DNA from: Variovorax sp. dw_308
Lineage (GTDB): Bacteria; Pseudomonadota; Gammaproteobacteria; Burkholderiales; Burkholderiaceae_C
DNA: 54,656 bases
Assembly (NCBI RefSeq): GCF_019207085.1
Contig: NZ_JAATOM010000032.1
Coordinates: 1-54,656 of the forward strand
Reading direction: 5' to 3'
Shown: positions 8,484 through 16,198 of the stretch, piece by piece
Layout of the letters: each line of letters begins with the position of its first letter
How positions within the stretch are numbered: position 1 is the stretch's first letter
Notes under the pieces: generated by a model
The model's input: the letters and a program-made list of their open reading frames with translations, nothing else
The model's database searches: none
Told to the model about the DNA's origin: nothing
Position numbers and translations under genes: made by a program

Positions 8484-8538
8484 CCTCGACTTCACCCGGC
8501 CGAACTCGTCGCTCCCGCAGCACACCAAGGAATTCCAA

Positions 8539-10017
8539 ATGGACAGTACTTCCCCCTCCTCCCCCGCCCCGTCGACCTCACAGATGCTGGAACTGAGCGC
8601 GGTGGAGGTGCTTGCCGCCTTCAGGCGCGGCGACTTCAGTTCGCAGGACTACGTCCGGGCCTTGCTGGCGCGCGCGAACGAACTCCGTTCGCTGAACACT
8701 TGGGTGACGCTCAACGGCGCCGCGGCGCTGGAGGCGGCCCGCGAGATCGACGAGGCACGCGCGCGGGGCGATGCGCTGGGTCCCTTGGCCGGCCTGCCCC
8801 TCTACGTGAAGGACAACATCGATACCAAGGGCATCGAGACCACGGCTGCGACGCCGGCCCTGCGTGGCTTCCTGCCGGCACGCAATGCCCCGGTGCTCGA
8901 TCCCCTGTTGCGGGCCGGCGCCATCGTGCTGGCCAAGGCGAACATGCATGAGCTCGCCTTCGGCAGCACGTCGAGCAACGCGGCCTGCGGCTTTGTCCAG
9001 AACCCGTACGACATCACGCGCATCCCCGGCGGATCGTCCGGCGGGACCGCTGCCGGGATTGCGGCGCGCATCGCGCCGGCCGGGCTGGGCACGGACACTG
9101 GCGCATCGGTGCGCAACCCGGCCTCCTTCTGCGGCATCGTCGGCCTGCGTCCTTCCGTCGGGAACGGCGGCAAGGATCGCCGCTATCCGGGCGCGGGCGT
9201 GGTGCCGATCTCCCGCACACGCGACACGGTCGGCCCGATGGCGCGCAACGTCGCCGACGTGGCGTTGCTCGACGCCGTCATCACAGGCACAGAGGGGGTT
9301 TCACCGGCCTCGCTGGCAGGGCTGCGACTGGGCCTGCCACGCGGTGGTTTCTGGGAGAACCTGGATTCGGAGGTCGAGGCGGTGACGAGTGCCGCAGTTG
9401 AGAAATTGCGTGCCGCCGGCGTGGTCTTTGTCGAGGCCGATCTCGAGGGCTGGGCGGCACTCAACGCGCAGGTCTCGATGCCAGTCGCGCTCTACGAGTT
9501 CTATCACCGCGACCTGCCTGCCTACCTGAAGGAAAGGGATATCCCGCTGGGCATCGAGGACGTGATCGCCCAGGTTGAAAGCCCCGATGTGAAGGGCATC
9601 TTCGGCTTCGCCAGGGATATGCCCGCCGAGGTCTACGAGCAGGCGATGCGCGTGCACAGGCCGCAACTGATGGCGCTCTACGCCCGGTACTTCGAAAAGC
9701 ACGCGGTCGAAGGCGTGCTGTTCCCGACCGTGCCGATACTGCCGCCGCCGATCGACCCCGGGTTCTCGGGTGCGGTGTCGATCAACGACGTGCCCCAGGA
9801 TGGCGGGCCGGCGGCCCAGTTCCAGGTCCTCATCCGCAATGTCGACCCAGGCAGCAACGCCGGCCTGCCGGGGCTCGCGCAACCGGCGGGCATGTCCGCC
9901 AGCGGGCTGCCGGTCGGCCTGGAGATCGATGGGCCCTTGGGCAGCGACCGTCGCCTTCTCGCCATCGGGCTGGCGATTGAAGCGGTGCTGGGGCTGCCAC
10001 CGGCGCCTGACATCTGA
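8539..10017 (+). CDS. Amidase-signature family hydrolase
   Basis: A 492-residue amidase-signature enzyme that hydrolyses carboxamides. The Ser-cisSer-Lys triad is visible: Lys about 91 in YVKDNID, cis-Ser about 167 in GGSSGGTAAG, and nucleophile Ser about 190 in GTDTGASVRNP. The sequence resembles the indoleacetamide-hydrolase/mandelamide group, but the substrate is not determined. I start at ATG 8539, preceded by AAGGA at good spacing and followed by typical family sequence; a longer open frame upstream reads antisense through the aldolase gene and is spurious. No signal peptide is evident, so it should be cytoplasmic. Confidence 0.88.
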   Translation: MDSTSPSSPAPSTSQMLELSAVEVLAAFRRGDFSSQDYVRALLARANELRSLNTWVTLNGAAALEAAREIDEARARGDALGPLAGLPLYVKDNIDTKGIETTAATPALRGFLPARNAPVLDPLLRAGAIVLAKANMHELAFGSTSSNAACGFVQNPYDITRIPGGSSGGTAAGIAARIAPAGLGTDTGASVRNPASFCGIVGLRPSVGNGGKDRRYPGAGVVPISRTRDTVGPMARNVADVALLDAVITGTEGVSPASLAGLRLGLPRGGFWENLDSEVEAVTSAAVEKLRAAGVVFVEADLEGWAALNAQVSMPVALYEFYHRDLPAYLKERDIPLGIEDVIAQVESPDVKGIFGFARDMPAEVYEQAMRVHRPQLMALYARYFEKHAVEGVLFPTVPILPPPIDPGFSGAVSINDVPQDGGPAAQFQVLIRNVDPGSNAGLPGLAQPAGMSASGLPVGLEIDGPLGSDRRLLAIGLAIEAVLGLPPAPDI

Positions 10018-10059
10018 TCGCGGCGCGGGCCGCAAACGCTGAACGGCTGCCTCGGGGCC

Positions 10060-11034
10060 TCAGCAGCGGGCCAGGTCCTGGAAGTTGAGCTTCAGCCCGG
10101 GCCGGGGCCAGCGCATGCGTGCCAGCCGCCCGGTGGACGACAGCGTGATCCAGGCCGTGCGCATGTCGTCGCCGCCGAAGCACAGGTTGGTGACCATGCG
10201 GTCGTCGAGCGCATCGAAGGTCTCGTTGCCACCGTCGGGATCGACTGTCGTGATGCCGCCGCGCGACAGCGTGGCGACGCAGACGCGCCCGTCCTGCTCG
10301 ACCTTGAGCGAATCGAAGCGCTGGTAGTGCGACGAGCCGAACGCGTAGCGGCCGCCGTTGGGCGACGGATACGGCAGCAGCCTCAACTGCCCCGGCGCGA
10401 CGATGTCGAACGCCCAGAGCCGGCCGGTCTCGGTCTCGGCCACGTACAGCAGGTCTTCCGCGGGCGAGAGGCCGACGCCATTGGGAAAGAAGATGGGGAA
10501 GATGACCTCGCGGATGCTGCTGCCGTCGGGCAGCGCGTAGTACACGCCGCCGCGGTCCGCCTCGCGCGGCCGCCGCTTGCCGTTGCAGGTGAAGTAGAAG
10601 CCGCCGTGGTGGTCGAAGACCAGGTCGTTCGGGCCAGCCAGCACGTGGCCGTCGCAGGCGTCATAGAGCGTGTCGACCTGGCCGGTGCGAAGGTCCACGC
10701 GCTGGATGCTGCCGCCGCGGTAGTCGGCCGGCTGCCCTGCGGGACGCAGCAGGCCGTCGCCGCGGGCCCATTCGAAGCCGCCGTTGTTGCACACGTAGAT
10801 CGCGCCGTCCGGACCGACGGCCGCGCCGTTCGGGCCACCGCCCGTCTGCGCCGCGACGGAGGCCGCGCCGTCGGGCTGGATGCGCGTGAGGCAGCCCCGC
10901 TCGATCTCGACCACCAGCACCGAGCCGTCCGGAAGCGCCACCGGCCCTTCCGGAAAGCGCAGGCCGGTGCAGACGATGTCGTGCGCCGCGTAGGGGCCGG
11001 GCGGGACGATGGAATCAAGCGATGGGTTCTTCAT
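10060..11034 (-). CDS. SMP-30/gluconolactonase-like lactonase
   Basis: A 324-residue six-bladed beta-propeller of the SMP-30/gluconolactonase/LRE group. Typical features are the acidic metal ligand in GLRFPEGPV near the N-terminus, the Asn ligand in LAGPNDLVFD and repeated blade motifs such as DGRVCVATL. Members hydrolyse sugar-acid or other lactones in the cytoplasm. Its ATG overlaps the stop of the upstream LysR gene by four bases (ATGA), so both are one transcript; GGAG lies six bases before the start. With the divergent ring-cleavage genes it may open a lactone intermediate (compare the pyrone-dicarboxylate step), but that is inference. Confidence 0.85.
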   Translation of the reverse strand: MKNPSLDSIVPPGPYAAHDIVCTGLRFPEGPVALPDGSVLVVEIERGCLTRIQPDGAASVAAQTGGGPNGAAVGPDGAIYVCNNGGFEWARGDGLLRPAGQPADYRGGSIQRVDLRTGQVDTLYDACDGHVLAGPNDLVFDHHGGFYFTCNGKRRPREADRGGVYYALPDGSSIREVIFPIFFPNGVGLSPAEDLLYVAETETGRLWAFDIVAPGQLRLLPYPSPNGGRYAFGSSHYQRFDSLKVEQDGRVCVATLSRGGITTVDPDGGNETFDALDDRMVTNLCFGGDDMRTAWITLSSTGRLARMRWPRPGLKLNFQDLARC

Positions 11035-11981
11035 TCTTTCTCCGTTGACTGCATGCCGCGGCGCGTGGTGGATGGGCGCGCCGCAAAGACTTCGAAATCG
11101 TTGATGACCGTGCCCAGCAACTCCACCAGTTCAAGCAGGCCCTCGCCCATCTCGCTGGTCTGGTAACAGAGGGAGATCCGGTGGGCCGGGATCTCGGGTG
11201 ACACGCGCAGCAGCCTGACGGTTCCCGCGGCGAGTTCGTCGCGGACCACGCGCAGCGGCAGCAGGCCGATGGCTGCCCCGTGCTGCACGGCCAGCAGCGT
11301 CACGCCGACGTTGTTGCAGGTGCTGATGCGCGCCGGCGTGACGCCGGCGTGCGAGAACCATTGGCCGATGGTGCTGTGCTGGCGCGAGCCCGGCGGCGCG
11401 ATCATCAGGTGGTCGTGCGCCAGGTCCGCCGGCGACAGCACGTCGCGCGTAGGCCGGAAGCCCGGGTGCGCGAACCAGCCGAGCAGGCTGTAGCCGGCCG
11501 GCTGCTGTGCCACGTGCGGCTCGAGGCCGGGCTCGGCCACGATGCCAATGTCCAGTTCGCAGGCATTGAGCTTGGCGCTGAGCTGGCCGGAGTCACCGAC
11601 GAACAGCAGCGTGCGGATCGCCGGGTAGCGCTGCTCCAGCCGGCGCAGCAGTTCGCCGAGCGCGAGCAGCGCGAAGTTCTCGCTCATGCCGATGCGCAGC
11701 GTGCCCCTGAGCGGGTTGCGGCTGCCGAAGCGCTCGCCCATCTCCTGCGCCGTCGAGACCATGCGCTCGGCGTAGACCATCAGCGCATGCGCCTCGGCCG
11801 TGAGCGAGATGCGCGGCCCGCGGCGCACGAACAGGCGGGTGCCGAGCTCGGCCTCCAGCTCGCGCACGCGCTGGGAGATGCTGGGCTGGCTCAGGTGGAG
11901 TTCCTGCGCGGCGGCCTGGAAGCTGCCACCGCGCACGATGGCCAGGAAGGCCCTCAGCTGGTTCAGCGTCGCATTCATCAT
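11031..11981 (-). CDS. LysR-type transcriptional regulator
   Basis: A 316-residue LysR-type regulator: N-terminal winged helix-turn-helix (FQAAAQELHLSQPSISQRV, about 21-39) and a periplasmic-binding-protein-like effector domain (from about residue 90). It is divergent from the aldolase/Bug/LigJ-type genes and shares a 95-base AT-rich interval with them that contains three consecutive dyads, one overlapping its own start codon, implying autorepression and activation of the divergent genes. The likely effector is an intermediate of the neighbouring aromatic-acid pathway. Confidence 0.9.
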   Translation of the reverse strand: MMNATLNQLRAFLAIVRGGSFQAAAQELHLSQPSISQRVRELEAELGTRLFVRRGPRISLTAEAHALMVYAERMVSTAQEMGERFGSRNPLRGTLRIGMSENFALLALGELLRRLEQRYPAIRTLLFVGDSGQLSAKLNACELDIGIVAEPGLEPHVAQQPAGYSLLGWFAHPGFRPTRDVLSPADLAHDHLMIAPPGSRQHSTIGQWFSHAGVTPARISTCNNVGVTLLAVQHGAAIGLLPLRVVRDELAAGTVRLLRVSPEIPAHRISLCYQTSEMGEGLLELVELLGTVINDFEVFAARPSTTRRGMQSTEKE

Positions 11982-12021
11982 AGGAATATTCTATTTTTAT
12001 CCACCATAAAAACTAGTTTTT
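11980..12021. promoter_or_regulatory. Cluster of three dyads in the LysR/ring-cleavage divergent region
   Basis: Three symmetrical sites follow each other: ATAGGAATATTCTAT (11980-11994, containing a T-N11-A LysR box), TTTTTAT-N5-ATAAAAA (11994-12012), and the perfect palindrome AAAAACTAGTTTTT (12008-12021). They form an AT-rich patch in otherwise GC-rich DNA between the LysR gene and the divergent operon. Binding by the adjacent LysR protein is inferred from position and the T-N11-A pattern. Confidence 0.65.
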
Positions 12022-12076
12022 CTTTTTCTTCGACTCTCTTTACGCTTCAGCACGCCCACAACAAACCAAGCATGCA

Positions 12077-12727
12077 ATGACTTCCAACGGTGCCAGTCCC
12101 TCTCAGCTGGAAGCGCTCAAGCGCTTCGGCACAGCCACCATCCACGAGGCCCAGGGCCAGAAAGGTGCCGTCGACGGCGCGATCCGCGCGCTCGACCCGG
12201 GCATGCGCGTGGCCGGCCCTGCCCTCACGGTCAAGTGCCGCCCCGGCGACAACCTGGCGCTGCACTACGCGCTGACCAAGCTGGTGCCCGGCCAGGTGCT
12301 GGTCGTCGATGCCGAGGGCTTCGTCGAGGCCGGTCCCTGGGGCGACGTCATGTCCTGCGCGGCCATGCAGCGCGGCGCGGCCGGGCTGATGATCGACGGC
12401 TCGGTGCGCGATTCCCACACCATCGTCGAGATGGGCTTCCCGGTGTTTTCGCGCGGCATCTCCATCAAGGGCACCAACAAGCGCCAGCCGGGCCAGATCG
12501 GCGTGCCGGTGGTCTTCGGCAGCATCGTGGTGCGGCCGGGCGACGTGGTGGTCGGCGACCGCGACGGCGTGGTGGTCGTGCTTGCCGAAGAGGTGGCCCA
12601 CGTCGTCGATGCCTGCCAGGCGCGCGAGGACAAGGAAGAGAAGTTCCGCGAGCAATTGCGCAGTGGCAAGACGACGGTCGAACTGCTCGACCTCGGACCG
12701 CTGCTGCATTCCTACGGCATGGATTAG
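12077..12727 (+). CDS. galC: RraA-like 4-carboxy-4-hydroxy-2-oxoadipate aldolase/oxaloacetate decarboxylase
   Basis: A 216-residue member of the RraA/HMG-CHA aldolase family. The family signature GPWGDVMSCAAMQRG and metal-site motif DGSVRD are present. Given the LigJ-like gene two genes on, the likely reaction is cleavage of 4-carboxy-4-hydroxy-2-oxoadipate to pyruvate and oxaloacetate, the last step of the protocatechuate/gallate 4,5-cleavage pathway (GalC/LigK). No clear ribosome site precedes the ATG at 12077, though the start matches the family N-terminus. It is the first gene of a three-gene operon. A regulator of RNase E activity is a less likely alternative. Confidence 0.8.
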   Translation: MTSNGASPSQLEALKRFGTATIHEAQGQKGAVDGAIRALDPGMRVAGPALTVKCRPGDNLALHYALTKLVPGQVLVVDAEGFVEAGPWGDVMSCAAMQRGAAGLMIDGSVRDSHTIVEMGFPVFSRGISIKGTNKRQPGQIGVPVVFGSIVVRPGDVVVGDRDGVVVVLAEEVAHVVDACQAREDKEEKFREQLRSGKTTVELLDLGPLLHSYGMD

Positions 12728-12776
12728 CCGGGCGATCTTTCGCCAGCCCAACAAAAAACCAGAACCGGAGACATCG

Positions 12777-13769
12777 ATGACACAGCCTGGATTCTCTTGG
12801 CGCCAGTCGCTGCAAGCCCTTCTCGTGGTGGCCGCGGCCGGGCTTGCGCCGCTTGTGGCGAACGCGGCGGGCCCGCTCGATTGCCGCGCCGTCCACCTCG
12901 TCGCGCCCAATCCGCCGGGCGGCGCCACCGACGTGCTCTCGCGCATCATCGGCGACCCGCTCTCACGGCGCCTCGGCGTGCCGGTCATCGTGGACAACAA
13001 GGGCGGCGCATCTACCAGCATCGGCAACGAGTTCGTCGCCCACTCGGCGCCCGACGGTTGCACCCTGCTGATGGGCAACATCTCGATGGCGCTCAACAAG
13101 TCGCTGATGAAGCTGAACTACGAGGTCGAGCGCGACCTGCGCGCCGTCATCCAGGTGGCGGCGGTGCCGCTGGCACTGTTCGTCAACCCGAAGGTCGACG
13201 TGAAAACGGTGCCGGAACTCGTGGCCTACGCCAAGGCGCATCCGGCTGAGGTGAACTTCTCCAGCGCCGGTCCGGGCACGCCCACGCACCTTGTCGTCGA
13301 GATGCTCAACGAGCGCGAGGGGACGAAGATCGTCCACGTCCCCTACCGCGGCGCGGGCCCGGCCACGATGGACGTCATTGGGGGCCTGATCATGAGTTCG
13401 TCCGATTCGCTCATCGTCGTCCTGCCCCATATCCGCAGCGGCGCGCTGCGTGCGCTCGCGGTCAGCGGTCCGAGGCGGTCGATGCTGATGCCGGAGGTGC
13501 CCACCTTCGCGGAAGCGGGCATCGGCTTTGCCGACATCTCCCTCTGGTACGGCGTGATGGCGCCCAGCAAGGCGCCCGACGCGGTGGTGCAGTACCTCAA
13601 CAAGGAGATCGCCGAGGTGCTGCGCCAGCCGGACACCATGCGCAGGCTGCAGGACCTGGGCTCCGATCTCCCGCCGGACGGCACGCCCCAGCAGTTCCAG
13701 ACGCTCCTCCACAACGAGACCGCGCGGCTGGGCGACTTGATCCGCAAGGCGAACATCACGCTCGACTGA
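12777..13769 (+). CDS. Tripartite tricarboxylate (Bug) family substrate-binding protein
   Basis: A 330-residue periplasmic receptor of the Bug/TctC family, abundant in Burkholderiales. It has a cleavable signal sequence ending about ANAAG, then the typical start VHLVAPNPPGGATDVLSR and the pyrrole-like ligand loop HVPYRGAGPA. The start is the ATG at 12777 with GGAG upstream; a longer frame starts inside the preceding gene and is rejected. Its place between galC- and ligJ-like genes suggests that it captures an aromatic acid or tri/dicarboxylate related to that pathway. No membrane permease (TctAB) is encoded nearby. Confidence 0.88.
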   Translation: MTQPGFSWRQSLQALLVVAAAGLAPLVANAAGPLDCRAVHLVAPNPPGGATDVLSRIIGDPLSRRLGVPVIVDNKGGASTSIGNEFVAHSAPDGCTLLMGNISMALNKSLMKLNYEVERDLRAVIQVAAVPLALFVNPKVDVKTVPELVAYAKAHPAEVNFSSAGPGTPTHLVVEMLNEREGTKIVHVPYRGAGPATMDVIGGLIMSSSDSLIVVLPHIRSGALRALAVSGPRRSMLMPEVPTFAEAGIGFADISLWYGVMAPSKAPDAVVQYLNKEIAEVLRQPDTMRRLQDLGSDLPPDGTPQQFQTLLHNETARLGDLIRKANITLD

Positions 13770-13794
13770 ACCCAAGCCAGCAAGAAAGCAGCGA

Positions 13795-14850
13795 ATGATC
13801 ATTGACTGTCATGGTCACTACACCACCGCGCCGCGGCGCCTCGAGGAGTTCCGCCTGTCGCAGGCGGCGTTCTTCCACGACCCGGCACGCCTCGCGGCGC
13901 TGAAGCCGCCGCAGATCACCGACGACGAGTTGCGCGAAAGCATCGAGACCGGCCAGTTGCGCATCCAGCGCGAACGCGGCGTGGACCTGACGATCTTCTC
14001 GCCGCGGGCGGCGGGCATGTCGCACCACATCGGCGACGCGAAGACCGGCGAGGTCTGGTCGCAGCTGTGCAACGAGCTCATCCACCGCATCTGCGCGATG
14101 TTCCCGCAGCACTTCGCGGGGGTGTGCCAGTTGCCGCAGTCGCCGGGCGTCCCGGCCGGCAACTGCGTGGCCGAGCTGCGCCGGTGCGTGGAGCAGCTCG
14201 GCTTCATCGGCTGCAACCTCAACCCCGATCCCTCGGGCGGCTACTGGAAGGACCCGCCGCTCACCGACCGCAGCTGGTATCCGCTGTACGAGGCGATGGT
14301 CGAGCTCGACGTGCCGGCCATGATCCACGTCAGCGCGTCGTGCAACCCGGCCTTCCACACCTCCGGCGCGCACTACCTGAACGGCGACACCTCCGCCTTC
14401 ATGCAGCTCGTGGAGGGCAATCTGTTCCGCGACTTCCCGACCCTGCGCTTCGTGATCCCGCACGGCGGCGGCGCCGTGCCCTACCACTGGGGCCGGTACC
14501 GCGGCCTGGCGCAGGACATGAAGAAGCCGCCGCTGGCCGAGCACCTGATGAACAACGTGTTCTTCGACACCTGCGTGTACCACCAGAAGGGCATCGACCT
14601 GCTCACCGGCGTGATCCCGGTGCGCAATGTGCTGTTCGCCTCGGAGATCATCGGCGCGGTGCAGGGCATCGACCCCGAGACCGGCTTCCACTTCGACGAC
14701 ACGCGCCGCTACATCGAGGCCGCCGCGCTGGCGCCCGAGCAGCGCCAGCAGATCTACGAAGGCAATGCGCGGCGCGTGTACGGGCGGCTGGATGCACGGC
14801 TGCAGCAGGCCGGGCTGCTCCAGGGCGAATCGGCCGCGTCGCTTACTTGA
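13795..14850 (+). CDS. ligJ: 4-oxalomesaconate hydratase-like amidohydrolase (LigJ type)
   Basis: A 351-residue amidohydrolase-superfamily protein beginning MIIDCHGHYTTAP, the metal-binding HxH strand, followed by later histidines in MIHVSAS and VIPHGGG. The start and overall layout match LigJ, which hydrates 4-oxalomesaconate to 4-carboxy-4-hydroxy-2-oxoadipate, the substrate of the GalC-like enzyme encoded just upstream. The alternative is a related decarboxylase (AMSD-like), but gene order favours LigJ. Its last 8 bases overlap the convergent dctD gene. Confidence 0.82.
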   Translation: MIIDCHGHYTTAPRRLEEFRLSQAAFFHDPARLAALKPPQITDDELRESIETGQLRIQRERGVDLTIFSPRAAGMSHHIGDAKTGEVWSQLCNELIHRICAMFPQHFAGVCQLPQSPGVPAGNCVAELRRCVEQLGFIGCNLNPDPSGGYWKDPPLTDRSWYPLYEAMVELDVPAMIHVSASCNPAFHTSGAHYLNGDTSAFMQLVEGNLFRDFPTLRFVIPHGGGAVPYHWGRYRGLAQDMKKPPLAEHLMNNVFFDTCVYHQKGIDLLTGVIPVRNVLFASEIIGAVQGIDPETGFHFDDTRRYIEAAALAPEQRQQIYEGNARRVYGRLDARLQQAGLLQGESAASLT

Positions 14851-16198
14851 ACTGCTCCGCGGTCACGCCCAGCTTGCGCAGCTTGTCGAACAAGGTCTGC
14901 CGCGGGACCGACAGCGCGGACGCCGTGGCCGACTGGTCCCCATGGTGCTTGCGCAGCGCCTCGACGATGACGGCGCGCTCGAAGGACTCGACCTGCTGCG
15001 GCAAACCCTGCGGCAAGGCTGCCTCGCTGGCGTGCAGTTGCGTCAGGCGCCCTTCCCCCAGCAGCCCGAGCACGAAACGGTCGGCCACGTTGCGCAACTC
15101 GCGCACGTTGCCGGGCCAGGCATAGGCCATCAGGTCGGCCAACTGGGCGCTGCTCAGCACCGGCGCGATCCGCTCGAACCGGCTGGCCGCCAGCAGCGTG
15201 AAATGCTCGAACAGCAGCGGGATGTCCTCCCGGCGCTCGCGCAGCGGCGGCAGTTCGATGAAAGCCACGCCGATGCGGTAGTACAGGTCGGCCCTGAACT
15301 TCTGCCTGTCGCTGAGTTCCTTCAAGTCGTCCTTGCTCGCCGCCACCACGCGGCAGTCGAAGTGAATGGTCTTGTTGGAGCCGATGCGCTCCACCGAACG
15401 CTCCTGCAGCGCTCGCAGCAGCTTGATCTGCACCGCCATCGGCATGCTCTCGATCTCGTCGAGGAACAGCGTGCCGCCATTGGCGTATTCGAACTTGCCC
15501 ACGCGTACCCGGCTGGCGCTGGTGAAGGCGCCGGGCTCGTGGCCGAAGAGTTCGCTCTCCGCCAGCGACTCGGGCAGGCCGCCGCAATTGAGCGGCACGA
15601 AGTGCTGCCGGCGGCGCTTGCTGTAGTCGCGCAGGCAACGCGCCACCAGTTCCTTGCCGGTGCCGGTCTCGCCGTAGATCAGCACGTCGGCGGAGGTCTC
15701 GGCCAGCGTCATCACCGTGCGGCGCACCTGCTGCATCTGCGCCGAGCGGCCGATCAGCACGGACTGGATTCCGTTCCAGTTTTCCAGCGCCTCGCGCAGC
15801 GTACGCACCTGCAGCGTGAGTTGCCGTCGCTCGATGGCGTGGCGCGTGATGGCCACCAGACGCTCGGTGGTGAAGGGCTTCTCGATGAAGTCGTAGGCAC
15901 CGTCGCGCATGGCTTCCACGGCCATCGCGATATGGCCGTGGCCCGTCATCAGGATGACGGGCAGCTCGGGGTCGGTCTTGTGCAGTTCATGCAGCCATTC
16001 GGTGCCGGTCATGCCGGGCAGGCGCACGTCGCACACCACGACGGCGGCCACGCCGGGGCTGATTCGGTCCCGCGCCCGTTCGACGCTGGAAAACGCTTCG
16101 ACATCCAGGCCGGCAAGGCTCAGGACCTGGGTCGTGCTGATGCGCACGTCCTCGTCGTCCTCGACCAGCAGCACCCGGATGGCAGGGACATCACTCAC
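14843..16198 (-). CDS. dctD: Sigma-54 response regulator DctD
   Basis: A 451-residue NtrC-family regulator. The receiver domain has phosphorylatable Asp at about 57 (VVVCDVRLPG). The AAA+ domain has Walker A GETGTGKE (176-183) and Walker B LFLDEIE (245-250). The C-terminal helix-turn-helix includes SATASALSVPRQTLFDKL. The loop that contacts sigma-54 reads GAFTSA (223-228) rather than the usual GAFTGA. It follows dctB with a GTGA start/stop overlap, and dctA lies upstream in the same direction, so it should activate dctA in response to C4-dicarboxylates. The start is GTG 16198. Confidence 0.92.
   Translation of the reverse strand: MSDVPAIRVLLVEDDEDVRISTTQVLSLAGLDVEAFSSVERARDRISPGVAAVVVCDVRLPGMTGTEWLHELHKTDPELPVILMTGHGHIAMAVEAMRDGAYDFIEKPFTTERLVAITRHAIERRQLTLQVRTLREALENWNGIQSVLIGRSAQMQQVRRTVMTLAETSADVLIYGETGTGKELVARCLRDYSKRRRQHFVPLNCGGLPESLAESELFGHEPGAFTSASRVRVGKFEYANGGTLFLDEIESMPMAVQIKLLRALQERSVERIGSNKTIHFDCRVVAASKDDLKELSDRQKFRADLYYRIGVAFIELPPLRERREDIPLLFEHFTLLAASRFERIAPVLSSAQLADLMAYAWPGNVRELRNVADRFVLGLLGEGRLTQLHASEAALPQGLPQQVESFERAVIVEALRKHHGDQSATASALSVPRQTLFDKLRKLGVTAEQFK

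Noticed and set aside
7723..8538. N-terminal extension of the amidase to base 7723
   Set aside because: It lies antisense across the class II aldolase gene; the ATG at 8539 has a ribosome site and starts the family sequence.
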